Assembly: GCF_902491285.1 (NCBI RefSeq)
Contig: NZ_CABUHK010000004.1
Location: 62,001 to 126,000 of the forward strand
DNA: 64,000 bases
Direction of reading: 5' to 3'
From: an uncultured Bacteroides sp.
Lineage (GTDB): Bacteria > Bacteroidota > Bacteroidia > Bacteroidales > Bacteroidaceae
The notes beneath the pieces are model-generated. The model was not told the origin of the DNA, searched no databases, and saw nothing but the letters and a program-made list of their open reading frames with translations. Both the position numbers and the translations under genes were made by a program. Positions 1 through 9,356 of the stretch are shown one piece after another (the first letter of the stretch is position 1; each line of letters opens with the position of its first letter).

Positions 1-1
1 A

Positions 2-106
2 AGAGTAAAGAACCAAACAGGTGCCAATGCGCAGGGAGCTGTATTCTCCGGTAGTGAAATGCCGCAGACCCGTATATTCTCCGCAGGTATTAACTTTAAA
101 TTTTAA
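2..106 (+). CDS. C-terminal end of a SusC-like TonB-dependent receptor (partial)
   Basis: An open frame enters from the left edge and ends with the residues SAGINFKF and a TAA stop at 104-106. A short beta-strand ending in aromatic and charged residues with a terminal Phe is the usual last strand of SusC/RagA outer-membrane barrels. The stop lies 16 bp before a SusD-like gene, the standard SusC-SusD order. Only 34 residues are visible, so the substrate cannot be judged. The call rests on the C-terminal pattern and on the neighbouring SusD. Confidence 0.8.
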   Translation, partial: RVKNQTGANAQGAVFSGSEMPQTRIFSAGINFKF

Positions 107-122
107 TTAAATATTTGATAGT

Positions 123-1838
123 ATGAAAGCGATAAAAAATATAATGATAGCCTTATCCGGTATTGCACTTCTTGCTTCCTGTGATATGGATAAATTTTTT
201 GAACTGGATCGTCCGGAATCTAATCCTTGGTTATCGGTTGATGATTTGGAATATTCTGTTGCTGATCCTTATAATACTCTTTTTCAGAATCCTAACTGGC
301 AGGCACCTATCGGTATTATCCCTTATTATCAGGAATTGGTGGCAGATTTGTCTACGGTTAATCCGCAAGGGGCTTATGAGCAGGAAGCACTTTACTGGTA
401 TCCTCGTCAGATGTCTACCTTTGATGTAACAGGACAACAATTTGAGAAGACCTTTTCAATATTATATCGTTCTGTAACAGGAGCTACTTCTCCGTTGACT
501 TATATTGAGGAGAAGGAGAAAAAAGGAGAGCCAGTTTTTGCCAATATGACTGAAAATGATAAGAAGACGTTGGCACGTCAGACCGGAGAACTATATTTTA
601 TGAGAGGGTATACCTATTGGCTGATTAGCCGAGCTTTTGTTGCTCCTTACGACCCGGCAGGTGGAGAGGGGAATAATCGTAAGTTCATTCCGTTAATCAA
701 TAGGCTTGATTATTCACAAGAGTCTGCACGCAATCCTTATATGGGGACTGTGAAAGAAGTGTATGATCAGATGTTGTCTGATTTTGCTAAAGCTAAAAGT
801 CTGATGCCTGAAGATTATTTTGTGCGTGGTCGTGCCAATAAATTTTCAGCTGCTATGATGTTGATGCGTGTAAAATGGTTAATGGGAGATAAAGACGGAG
901 CATTGGAAGAAGCTGATTATGTGATTACTAAAGCGGAAGCTGGAGTAGCACCTTTTGATTTGACAGAAGAACCGATTGTTGCTTTTAACCGGAATGCCGA
1001 ACAACAATATACAGTAGACCCGGTATCAAAGGAAGTTATGTTTGAGTGTGCGTTCACTGAAAGCAATCAGGGAAATAACGTAGCTATTCCGTTAGCTCGT
1101 ATGTGTAAAACTGGTATTTATAATTTCAAGTCAAAGACATTTGATGCTAGTAATAAATTATGGTTGGAAGGAGCGCGTGGCAGTCAGAATTGGCAACATG
1201 GTGGTTGGGCTTGTGCTTACTGGAATCCTCGTTTAATTAAGTATATTGGCTGGGCGGTAACAGATGATCCTATGGATTTGACGAATTATGTTCCGAGTGC
1301 AGAAGCCTTGGCTGATAAGAGATTTACTCAACTGCATTATTTCCTGAAAAACTATACGGATGGAGGAGATAAAACCATACATGAAATGGCATATAACAAG
1401 ACAAAATGGAATGCTTTTTGGAATGATAAGTATTATCGGGCTCCGTATGGGAAGTATTCCCAAGTACCGTTGATTCGTTTGGCGGAAGCATATCTGACGC
1501 GTGCGACCTTAGTCCTTTCTAAGAATGCATCTCAAGCTTTAGGAGATGTGAATAAGATTCGTCAACGTGCCGGATTGACTCCTTTGAAGAATGTAACTGA
1601 AGCAGATATAGAAAAAGAAAGAATCAAAGAGTTTGGTTTTGAGAATGGAGACCGCTTGCTTTATTTAGTAGCTATGCAGAAGACAATTGATGGGCAAAAG
1701 AGAAATCCGGGAGCTGTTTATGATAATCCGAATACTGATGGGGAGCCGATTCCTGCAATGAATCCGCCTTACAGTACTATGTATGTGCCGTTGCCTTCCA
1801 TTGAATATTTGTATTCAGGATCTTATCAGCAACCTTAA
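123..1838 (+). CDS. SusD/RagB-family outer-membrane nutrient-binding lipoprotein
   Basis: This 571-residue protein starts with a lipoprotein signal peptide ending in LLASC (lipidated Cys20), followed by the acidic and aromatic stretch typical of mature SusD proteins. SusD proteins sit on the cell surface as a lid on the SusC barrel and help capture oligosaccharide or peptide ligands. The length and the C-terminal pattern, including the NPYMGTVKEVYDQML segment, RLAEAYLTRATLVLS and the IRQRAGL motif, fit the family. The gene follows the SusC end by 16 bp and so is in the same operon. A strong hairpin ends transcription just downstream. With the hybrid regulator, the GH3 enzyme and the esterase to the right it makes up a polysaccharide utilization locus; the glycan is not evident. 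Confidence 0.93.
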   Translation: MKAIKNIMIALSGIALLASCDMDKFFELDRPESNPWLSVDDLEYSVADPYNTLFQNPNWQAPIGIIPYYQELVADLSTVNPQGAYEQEALYWYPRQMSTFDVTGQQFEKTFSILYRSVTGATSPLTYIEEKEKKGEPVFANMTENDKKTLARQTGELYFMRGYTYWLISRAFVAPYDPAGGEGNNRKFIPLINRLDYSQESARNPYMGTVKEVYDQMLSDFAKAKSLMPEDYFVRGRANKFSAAMMLMRVKWLMGDKDGALEEADYVITKAEAGVAPFDLTEEPIVAFNRNAEQQYTVDPVSKEVMFECAFTESNQGNNVAIPLARMCKTGIYNFKSKTFDASNKLWLEGARGSQNWQHGGWACAYWNPRLIKYIGWAVTDDPMDLTNYVPSAEALADKRFTQLHYFLKNYTDGGDKTIHEMAYNKTKWNAFWNDKYYRAPYGKYSQVPLIRLAEAYLTRATLVLSKNASQALGDVNKIRQRAGLTPLKNVTEADIEKERIKEFGFENGDRLLYLVAMQKTIDGQKRNPGAVYDNPNTDGEPIPAMNPPYSTMYVPLPSIEYLYSGSYQQP

Positions 1839-1855
1839 AAGAAGGTGAGGTTTTA

Positions 1856-1899
1856 AAAAAGAAGTGCCGCTATGTCTTACGATAGCGGCACTTCTTTTT
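1856..1899. terminator. Bidirectional intrinsic terminator
   Basis: A perfect 13-bp stem (GAAGTGCCGCTAT at 1861-1873 with its complement at 1882-1894) with an 8-nt loop is flanked by five A on the left and five T on the right. It sits between the convergent SusD gene and the regulator gene ending at 1913, so it can serve both strands. Confidence 0.93.
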
Positions 1900-1912
1900 G
1901 GTAATAACTCTG

Positions 1913-4900
1913 TTATTTCCTGTACTTCTTTATATATTCGGAAGGAGATAAGCCGTATTCTGTTTTGAAGCATTTTCCGAAATAAGATATTTCGTTAAAA
2001 CCGCATCGATAAGAAACTTCGGTCACTGTATATTCTGTGTTTTGAAGCATATCTAGTGAAGTTTTCAACCGTATGTCAAGGATGAGTTTACTGGGCGACA
2101 TACCTGTTACGGCTTTGATCTTGCGATATACCTGTACGCGGCTCATACCGATTTCTTCACTGAACTGATCAATGGAGTAGGCTGGGTTTTCTATGTTTTT
2201 GTTTATTATTTCCATTACTTTTTTCATAAACTTTTCTTCCATGGCACTATAAACAGAAGTATCTTTAGCTTCCGGTGGTTCTCTGTTGATTGATACCATT
2301 TCCGTTCCATATCGTTCTGCGAGTTTTTTCCGATTAATCAAAAGGTTGGCAACACGTACAACCAACAATTCCGGATCGAATGGTTTCATGATATAATCGT
2401 CAGCTAACGATTCATAGCCTTCGCGCACTTGCGATGAAGTGACACGGGCTGTGAGCAATATGATCGGAATATGTGAAGTTACCATATTGTTTTTAGATAA
2501 TCTTGTAAACTCAATACCGTTCATGTATGGAGTCATAATGTCACTGATCACCAAATCAGGTATTTGTTTTTGTTCTATTTCATAGCCTTCTTTACAATTT
2601 ACGGCAGTATAGATATTATAGTATTTGCTGAGCAATGATACCAGGTAATTACGTACATCCTCATTGTCTTCTATTATGAGCAGAGTTATTTCCTTGGGTG
2701 AAGTATTAGTCTGAGATATCTCGCAGGGATTGACATCTGTTGCAATAAGTGCTTCTACATCAGAATAAGCATGGGTGGATTTTACTATCTTGTCTTTGCT
2801 AAGTAGTTGGTTTTCGGTATAACTATCTTTACCTAATGGGAGAGTGAAAGACACGGTCATTCCATGCCCTTCTTTATTATCTATCCAAATACGTCCGCCA
2901 TGGAGCTCAATGATACTTTTTGTCAGATTCAGCCCAATTCCGCTTCCCAGCACTTTCTCACCTGCCTGGAAGAAAGCTTCGAATATACGGGGCATCATAT
3001 TGGCAGGGATTCCGGAGCCGCTATCTTCTACTTTAATCAAAAGAATCTTTCCTGCGGGGAGAGTCAGATTTTCAGGCTTCTGAATATCTTCAGTATTGGT
3101 TTCCATACTTGAAATGATAATATATCCACCGCTGGGAGTATGCTTTAGAGAGTTAGAGAGCAGGTTAAAGAAAACCTTTTCCAATAGAATGGCATCAAAC
3201 CAAGTGTCTGTTGAGGAGGTCGTATCATTAAATTCGATAGATATGTTTTTCTTTTCGGCAACAGGTATGAATAGTTTGATGATTTCAGGTATGTAAGTAC
3301 CTAGATTGTAATTGCTGACGTGAAGTTGCATTTTCCCGGCTTCCAGCTTGTGAAAGTCCATTAAACGGTTTACCAGCCATAATAAACGTTGGGAATTACG
3401 GTTGATCAGCTCCAATGGTTGGCGATATGCCGGAGGCATATCTTCTTTATGCAACAGGTCTGTGAGCGGAGCTATGATTAAAGTCAGCGGAGTACGGAGC
3501 TCATGTGAGAAATTGGTGAACATTTGTACACCCATATTGTGACTGATTTCAATATTCTGTTTCTCCATCTGTTTTAACTGAAGATCCATTTTCAGTTGTG
3601 CTTCCCGGGTTTTATAACGTATGAACAGCATAATCATACTAATGGTGAATGCAAGATAGAACAAATACGCATACCATGTTTTCCATAGAGGAGGAGTGAC
3701 TGTAATTGATAATGAAGCATTTCCATTGCTCCATATACCGTCATTATTGCAAGCTCTTACTTTAAAAACATATTTACCTGGTGGGATATTAGTATAGTTA
3801 ACGCTCCGTTCGTGTGTCGGTTCCGACCAACCCTTATCAAATCCTTCAAGCATATAGGAAAATTTATTGTTGGAGGCAAACACGTAACTAAGTGCGGAGA
3901 ATTTGATTGTGAATGAGGTTTGGTTGTATCTTAATTTGATTTTCTGATTTGAAATATTTATCCATTGGGCAGTTTTATTATCTTCCAGATAATCTGCCCA
4001 AATTCTCATTTTTGTAATATATACGGGGGGTATGAATGTATTTTGTCTAATTAATTGGGGATTAAATGAAAGAAAATGATTATTTCCACCGACATAAAAA
4101 ATGTTGGATGAACTTTTCAGGCAAGCGTGTAAATTGGTTTCCAATAAAGAATATCCATTTTTATTATCCCAGTTAGTGAAAGTCTCTGATTTGGGGTCAA
4201 AACATGACATGCCTTTTAAAGTAGAAACCCATAATTTACCGTTATTATCGGCCACAATACTGTTGATAGCATTATTGGGAAGACCGTTTTCTTCATTATA
4301 TATCGTGAAACTTTCTTTGATATTATTATATAACCCTATGCCACCGCCATAAGTTCCTATCCATAAATTTTCCGATGCATCAGTATACAGCGTACTGACA
4401 TGATTGCTTGGCAGGAGTTGTTCCGGACTTTTTTCTTCACTACCAAAATGTTTTAATTCATGAGTCTGTGTGTGATAGCGATATAGACCGGCTGCACGAG
4501 TTCCCATCCATATATAAGGTCCTATAGCTTTTAAATCTTGTACATTGATGATAGAAAGTTCTGTGGCACGACCCTTTACTGGAAAAGACTCTTCCAATTG
4601 GTTGTTCTCCATGTGGTAACGTAATACGGGGCTGTCTACTCCTAAAGCAATCCAATAAATATTATCAGTACCTTTGGCAATACATCTTACTTGATTATAA
4701 GGAAAATCGGGTATCTCTTTTATTATGCGGCGGGTTTCCATATCATAGAGATATAGTCCGCAATAATAAATACTAATCCATAAAAGATGATCTCCTTCTT
4801 TCTGTATATATTTTACCTCATTGTTTGTTACCGAGCGTGGAACATGAAGCGGGCAGTATTCATAACTTTCGTCTTTGGGATTGTAGATGATTAAACCACC

Positions 4901-5989
4901 GTCCGTGCCTAACCAAAGTTTTTCTTTATATTCTACTATGGCATTAATGTTTCCGATACTTTTTTGGAGCTTATATTCTGGTTTATGAGGAATAAAGAAA
5001 TTGCTGTATGGTGTGTACAAATTAACACCTCCTCCGTAAGTTCCGATCCATATATTATTTGCTTTATCCCTATATAGAGAGATGATAGTATTTTCACTCA
5101 AACCGCAGCTTTGTTCCCGTTGGTAATAATTGATAAGCCTGTTTGCTTGCCGGTCATAAATCAGCACCCCTTCCCGTGTGGCAAGCATAAGATTTCCTTC
5201 CAACGTTTCTACAATGTAGTTGACTTGGGAGTTATTGAAATTTTTGCCGTTTTCCATTGTCAGGTTGGCATCTACGAGTTTACGGTTTTTACGGTCAAAC
5301 CATTTAAGTCCTGAATCCCACATACCTACCCACAGGCGTTTATCATTGTCTTCATATAAAAAGTAGATCTTATGTTCATCACCGAATTGAAAACGCTCTG
5401 TAACATAGGTGACAGGATTCATGATGCACAATGTGTTGTTGATAAGATAGCAGATTTCATTTTGACTGTTTTGCATAAGCCAGAAGACAGAACCGTTGGT
5501 TGAAATGGGGATAAAATCATCAGTTTCCTTATTATACAGATTGAGTCCTTTCATGCTGCCTACCCAGATTCTTTTTTGGTTATCGCATAACAAGTGTTTG
5601 ATGCAATTGTCCGATATAGTATACTGGTTCGCCGGATCATGAAAGTATTGGGTAAATGTATTTGAAGATACGTCGTAGCGATTCAGCCCACTGTGAGTAC
5701 CTATCCATAGAACTCCGGGCGATTCTTCAATAATGGTGGTAACATCACTGCTGGATAGGGAGTGCGGCTGACCGTCGGCGCGAAAAACTTCGAACTCGGT
5801 ACCATCAAACCGGTTCAGCCCATCTCGCGTGCAGAACCACATAACTCCGTTACTGTCTTCCAAACTACGTATAACGGTGTTTTGTGAGAGTCCGTTACTT
5901 ACGTTATAGTTCTGAAACAATATGTTGTTGTCTTGCGCTCTGCAAATGGAAATAAACAGAAGAAAAATGATGAATGCAATGTTTTTCAT
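1913..5989 (-). CDS. Hybrid two-component system sensor/regulator (HTCS)
   Basis: Single-protein signalling system of about 1358 residues. After a signal peptide (MKNIAFIIFLLFISICRAQ) come repeated Reg_prop beta-propeller motifs of the type WIGTYGGGVNLY over about residues 20-640, a Y_Y_Y domain (about 680-765), one membrane segment near 770-790, a HisKA domain with FSHELRTPL (phospho-His about 829), an ATPase domain with NLLSNSLKHT and GSGIGLNL, a receiver domain with phospho-Asp about 1150 in VISDIMTP, and a C-terminal AraC-type DNA-binding domain. HTCS proteins sense a glycan breakdown product in the periplasm and activate the neighbouring locus. I place the start at 5989, not at a Met 19 codons upstream, because this gives a proper signal peptide and an AGGA sequence lies just ahead of it. 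It is flanked by SusC/SusD and by GH3 and esterase genes, which it probably controls. Confidence 0.95.
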   Translation of the reverse strand: MKNIAFIIFLLFISICRAQDNNILFQNYNVSNGLSQNTVIRSLEDSNGVMWFCTRDGLNRFDGTEFEVFRADGQPHSLSSSDVTTIIEESPGVLWIGTHSGLNRYDVSSNTFTQYFHDPANQYTISDNCIKHLLCDNQKRIWVGSMKGLNLYNKETDDFIPISTNGSVFWLMQNSQNEICYLINNTLCIMNPVTYVTERFQFGDEHKIYFLYEDNDKRLWVGMWDSGLKWFDRKNRKLVDANLTMENGKNFNNSQVNYIVETLEGNLMLATREGVLIYDRQANRLINYYQREQSCGLSENTIISLYRDKANNIWIGTYGGGVNLYTPYSNFFIPHKPEYKLQKSIGNINAIVEYKEKLWLGTDGGLIIYNPKDESYEYCPLHVPRSVTNNEVKYIQKEGDHLLWISIYYCGLYLYDMETRRIIKEIPDFPYNQVRCIAKGTDNIYWIALGVDSPVLRYHMENNQLEESFPVKGRATELSIINVQDLKAIGPYIWMGTRAAGLYRYHTQTHELKHFGSEEKSPEQLLPSNHVSTLYTDASENLWIGTYGGGIGLYNNIKESFTIYNEENGLPNNAINSIVADNNGKLWVSTLKGMSCFDPKSETFTNWDNKNGYSLLETNLHACLKSSSNIFYVGGNNHFLSFNPQLIRQNTFIPPVYITKMRIWADYLEDNKTAQWINISNQKIKLRYNQTSFTIKFSALSYVFASNNKFSYMLEGFDKGWSEPTHERSVNYTNIPPGKYVFKVRACNNDGIWSNGNASLSITVTPPLWKTWYAYLFYLAFTISMIMLFIRYKTREAQLKMDLQLKQMEKQNIEISHNMGVQMFTNFSHELRTPLTLIIAPLTDLLHKEDMPPAYRQPLELINRNSQRLLWLVNRLMDFHKLEAGKMQLHVSNYNLGTYIPEIIKLFIPVAEKKNISIEFNDTTSSTDTWFDAILLEKVFFNLLSNSLKHTPSGGYIIISSMETNTEDIQKPENLTLPAGKILLIKVEDSGSGIPANMMPRIFEAFFQAGEKVLGSGIGLNLTKSIIELHGGRIWIDNKEGHGMTVSFTLPLGKDSYTENQLLSKDKIVKSTHAYSDVEALIATDVNPCEISQTNTSPKEITLLIIEDNEDVRNYLVSLLSKYYNIYTAVNCKEGYEIEQKQIPDLVISDIMTPYMNGIEFTRLSKNNMVTSHIPIILLTARVTSSQVREGYESLADDYIMKPFDPELLVVRVANLLINRKKLAERYGTEMVSINREPPEAKDTSVYSAMEEKFMKKVMEIINKNIENPAYSIDQFSEEIGMSRVQVYRKIKAVTGMSPSKLILDIRLKTSLDMLQNTEYTVTEVSYRCGFNEISYFGKCFKTEYGLSPSEYIKKYRK

Positions 5990-6170
5990 GTCCTGATAGA
6001 TATTTTTAGTAGAAGCAAATATAATTTGTTTGCAAGTAACTCGCAAACAAAATCGAGGTTGAAAATGAAAAACGTAACCTGTGTGATAGTAATGTAACCA
6101 GAGTAGGAATAAAGATACATGTATGGAAAAGATTGAAACATGATTTCTAATGGATTAAAATAAGGAGTGC

Positions 6171-6178
6171 TATTTTTG
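6171..6178 (+). promoter_or_regulatory. Candidate -7 promoter element (TATTTTTG)
   Basis: TATTTTTG matches the Bacteroides TAnnTTTG -7 consensus and lies 28 bp upstream of the GH3 gene. I see no clear TTTG -33 partner, as is common for promoters that need an activator such as the adjacent HTCS. Confidence 0.5.
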
Positions 6179-6206
6179 TAACATGAAAAACAAAGTGAAA
6201 TGAATT

Positions 6207-7967
6207 ATGAAAAACTCTTTTTTAATAGTTACTGCTACATTGCTTGTATCCGTGTTCTTTTCTTGTACAAAAGAAAGAGTGACAGCCGGTTCGGTTAATG
6301 AGGTTTATGAATTTCAGTCGGTAGATTCCACTTGGAAACTTTTGACTTTGCGTGAAAAGATAGGGCAGACAATGTTAATGCTACCTGATCGTAAGAAAGA
6401 ATTGGATTTGGGAGACGGCTCATTGGAGATGTACTTCAAACGTTACCCGGTTACAGGTTATTTTATGGGGTGGAAGTTGTTTACAGGAGTTCCGGAGGAA
6501 GAGCGGGTTGATTTTGTGCGTAGTTCTGTCGAGGAATATCAAAAAGCATCAGAGCTTCCTTTATTGTTTCAACAGGATTATGAATCGGGAGTAGGACTTC
6601 AAGGGATGACTCCTTTTCCGAAAGAGATGGCACTGGGAGCCGCAAATTCTCCGGAGTTAGCTTATAAATATGGTAAAAGTGTAGCATTAGAATGTCGTTC
6701 GTTGGGTATAAACTGGGTGTTACATCCTGTTGCAGATTTGAATATGAATCCATTGAATCCTATTGTAAATACACGTTCAGTTTCGGATGATCCGGAAAAA
6801 GCGGTTTGTTTGTTGTCCGAACAGATAAAGGGGTTGCAAGATAACTCTGTTGCCGCTACAATCAAACATTTTCCGGGAGATGGGGTTGATTATCGTGATC
6901 AGCATTTGATGACAACTGTCAATTCCTTGTCTGAAGAAATGTGGAAGCAATATCATGGAAAAGTGTTTGCCGAGTTGATTGAAAAAGGAGTTGCGTGCAT
7001 CATGCCTGGACATATAACTTTACCTTTCTATCAGAAAGAAAAGATAAATGGTTATCTGCCTCCGGCAACTTTATCTCATGAGCTATTGTCCGGGTTATTG
7101 AAAAAAGAAATGCATTTTAACGGGGTCGTGGTATCGGATGCAATGACAATGGCAGGCTTCCGGGGCTGGTATAAAAATGATTTGGAAGGGCAAGTTGCCA
7201 GTTTTTTAGCCGGGGTAGATATATTGTTGTGGCCTTCTTACGAATACATGGATACGGTAGAAGTACGGATTCAACGTGGTGAAATTCCAATGGAACGGTT
7301 GGATGATGCTGTTCGCCGTGTTTGGGCAATGAAAGAACGTTTTGGGTTATTAAATAAAAACAGGGAGTTGATACGTCCTGTCTCAACAGAAGAAAAGGCT
7401 GAAATACGGGAAGCTGCCAAAGAGATAACAGAGCGTTCCATAACTTTAGTACGGGATGAAGATCATAAGTTACCACTTTCTTTGGAAAAAGATAAAAAGC
7501 TGTTATTGGTGGCTGTAACTCCCGTAGCTCATAAAGGTAATGACCGTGACTTTAAGCGATTACAGAATTTGCGGGATGAGTTTGTGAAGAATGGTTTTGA
7601 GGTTGATTTTCGCCGTAATATACTTTATGAAGATCAAGGTTGGCAGGATAATGCGACTGAAGTGTATGATAAAGTAATCTTTCTGGTGGCACGGAATACT
7701 CATACTCCATTTGGCCCGCTTCAATTATGGGACGATGAGGCTCAGTCCGTATGGGCTGCCAATTCTATGGACAAAAGTAAAGTGATTGTTATTTCATTGG
7801 GTAGTCCTTACATTGGAAATGAATATTTTGAACGTGTCAAGACTTATATAAATACCTATTCGAATGATACTTCCACTCATTCTGCTTTATTACGGATATT
7901 GTTGGGACAGCTTCCGTTCAAGGGTAAGTCACCGGTCAATCTAGAGCATAAACTGTTTACATTTTAA
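6207..7967 (+). CDS. GH3-family beta-N-acetylhexosaminidase-like lipoprotein
   Basis: 586 residues with a lipoprotein signal (VSVFFSC, Cys20), so probably at the outer membrane. The N-terminal GH3 barrel carries KHFPGDG at 220-226 followed by D231-Q-H233. This matches the flexible-loop Asp-x-His dyad that acts as acid/base in NagZ-type GH3 enzymes, which points to release of beta-linked N-acetylhexosamine. The likely nucleophile is Asp311 in VVVSDAMTM. Most NagZ proteins read KHFPGH here, whereas this one has Asp225. Residues after about 410 form an extra alpha/beta domain found in the longer Bacteroides relatives. It precedes the SGNH hydrolase by 11 bp and is therefore co-transcribed with it. 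A beta-glucosidase or a phosphorylase variant is possible but less likely because of the Asp-His dyad. Confidence 0.88.
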   Translation: MKNSFLIVTATLLVSVFFSCTKERVTAGSVNEVYEFQSVDSTWKLLTLREKIGQTMLMLPDRKKELDLGDGSLEMYFKRYPVTGYFMGWKLFTGVPEEERVDFVRSSVEEYQKASELPLLFQQDYESGVGLQGMTPFPKEMALGAANSPELAYKYGKSVALECRSLGINWVLHPVADLNMNPLNPIVNTRSVSDDPEKAVCLLSEQIKGLQDNSVAATIKHFPGDGVDYRDQHLMTTVNSLSEEMWKQYHGKVFAELIEKGVACIMPGHITLPFYQKEKINGYLPPATLSHELLSGLLKKEMHFNGVVVSDAMTMAGFRGWYKNDLEGQVASFLAGVDILLWPSYEYMDTVEVRIQRGEIPMERLDDAVRRVWAMKERFGLLNKNRELIRPVSTEEKAEIREAAKEITERSITLVRDEDHKLPLSLEKDKKLLLVAVTPVAHKGNDRDFKRLQNLRDEFVKNGFEVDFRRNILYEDQGWQDNATEVYDKVIFLVARNTHTPFGPLQLWDDEAQSVWAANSMDKSKVIVISLGSPYIGNEYFERVKTYINTYSNDTSTHSALLRILLGQLPFKGKSPVNLEHKLFTF

Positions 7968-7978
7968 TCATTATACTT

Positions 7979-9244
7979 ATGAAGAAATTTTTATTTAGTG
8001 GAATTATAGCTTGTCTTATCGGGTTTTGTTTCAGTTGTACTACAACAGAAGACTCTGCAGGGTTGCAGATGCGTGCAGGACTTCCTAATTTTAATTATAA
8101 GATACAAAAGAATGAACCTGTATCTGTTGTTTTTTTGGGTGGAAGTATAACAAATCATCAAGGATATAGAGTGCAGATTACTGATTGGCTCAAGCAACAA
8201 TATAGTAATGTACAGTTTACGTCAATAAATTCCGGAATTGGTGGGACCGGGTCCGATTTGGGTGTGTTCCGTACAGAACGGGACGTATTGCAATATCATC
8301 CGGATTTGGTATTTGTCGAATTTGCTGTGAATGATGCCAAAACAGACTCCTTGGTGATTGCTCATTCCATGGAAGGAATTGTGCGTAAGATCTGGCATCA
8401 TAATCCGCATACGGATATATGTTTTCTCTATACGCTAAATGAACCAATGTTGGACGACTTGAAATCAGGAAAGAATTACCGTTCTGTGCGGTATATGGAG
8501 ACAGTAGCAGACTATTATGATATTCCGTCTGTTAATTTTGCCGATGATGTTTTGGAATTGTTGAATGAGGATAAGTTGGTTTTTAAAGGAGATTCAAAAA
8601 AGGAGTATGGTGGTAAGATTGTGTTTACGAATGATGGGACACATCCTACTTATGATGGCGGACATCCTATATATACAAAGACACTGAGCCGCTCCCTGTT
8701 ACATATGAACAAGGCGCAGGAAAAGGCACATGCATTGAAAGCTCCGTTGTATCCGGGTAATTATGAGAAAGCTAAAATGATTCCCGTAACAGAGTTTGAA
8801 CATTCCGAAGGTTGGAAAGTACTCTCGAAAGATGATAAAGCCTTTTCAAATTTTCAGGGAGACCAAAAAGCATTGCCGGTTGTTCTGGAATCCTCGGATT
8901 CGGAAGATTTTGTGAAAGTACGTTTTAAGGGAATTCGAGTTGGAGTGTTTGATTTAATCGGCCCCTCATCCGGAGGAATGACAGTAGAGATAGATCAGAA
9001 TGATCCTTCCTATATCCGTAGGTTTGATAAATATTGCGGAGATCGTAATCGTACTAATTATTGTCTGTTTGAATCCTTGAATGAAGAAGAACATACAGTA
9101 ATTATTCGTCCGGATAATAGACGTTTTGAGAAGGCGGAAATCTACAAGATGAATCCGAAGCGAATAAAGGAAACTGAATATTTCAATGAGTTTAATACAT
9201 ATCTCGGCTATATTCTTTTAGTGGGTGATATTATACAAAATTAA
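7979..9244 (+). CDS. SGNH/GDSL-family esterase-like lipoprotein
   Basis: 421 residues with lipoprotein signal (Cys20 in FCFSC). The SGNH blocks are visible: block I FLGGSIT with nucleophile Ser56, a Gly-rich block around NSGIGGTGS, block III FAVNDA with Asn118, and block V NDGTHP with Asp219 and His222. Such enzymes in polysaccharide loci usually remove acetyl groups from glycans. The last 180 residues, after the hydrolase core, look like a beta-rich accessory domain. It lies 11 bp after the GH3 gene and ends at a hairpin terminator, so the two genes form a short operon, plausibly deacetylating and trimming the same glycan. The substrate is unknown. Confidence 0.85.
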   Translation: MKKFLFSGIIACLIGFCFSCTTTEDSAGLQMRAGLPNFNYKIQKNEPVSVVFLGGSITNHQGYRVQITDWLKQQYSNVQFTSINSGIGGTGSDLGVFRTERDVLQYHPDLVFVEFAVNDAKTDSLVIAHSMEGIVRKIWHHNPHTDICFLYTLNEPMLDDLKSGKNYRSVRYMETVADYYDIPSVNFADDVLELLNEDKLVFKGDSKKEYGGKIVFTNDGTHPTYDGGHPIYTKTLSRSLLHMNKAQEKAHALKAPLYPGNYEKAKMIPVTEFEHSEGWKVLSKDDKAFSNFQGDQKALPVVLESSDSEDFVKVRFKGIRVGVFDLIGPSSGGMTVEIDQNDPSYIRRFDKYCGDRNRTNYCLFESLNEEEHTVIIRPDNRRFEKAEIYKMNPKRIKETEYFNEFNTYLGYILLVGDIIQN

Positions 9245-9264
9245 TGGTGCAAGACTGATAGTAT

Positions 9265-9314
9265 AAGGCTGTTATTGTAGTCAAACTATAAATTAGATTA
9301 CAATAATAGCCTTG
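9265..9314. terminator. Intrinsic terminator
   Basis: AAGGCTGTTATTGTA (from 9265) pairs with TACAATAATAGCCTT (to 9313) with one G-T type mismatch and an 18-nt loop. It lies between the convergent esterase and antiporter genes and can act in both directions, although the T tract is weak. Confidence 0.75.
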
Positions 9315-9356
9315 TTCTTCAAACGCTATAAATTTATGCTCGGAATATGTCTCTTA

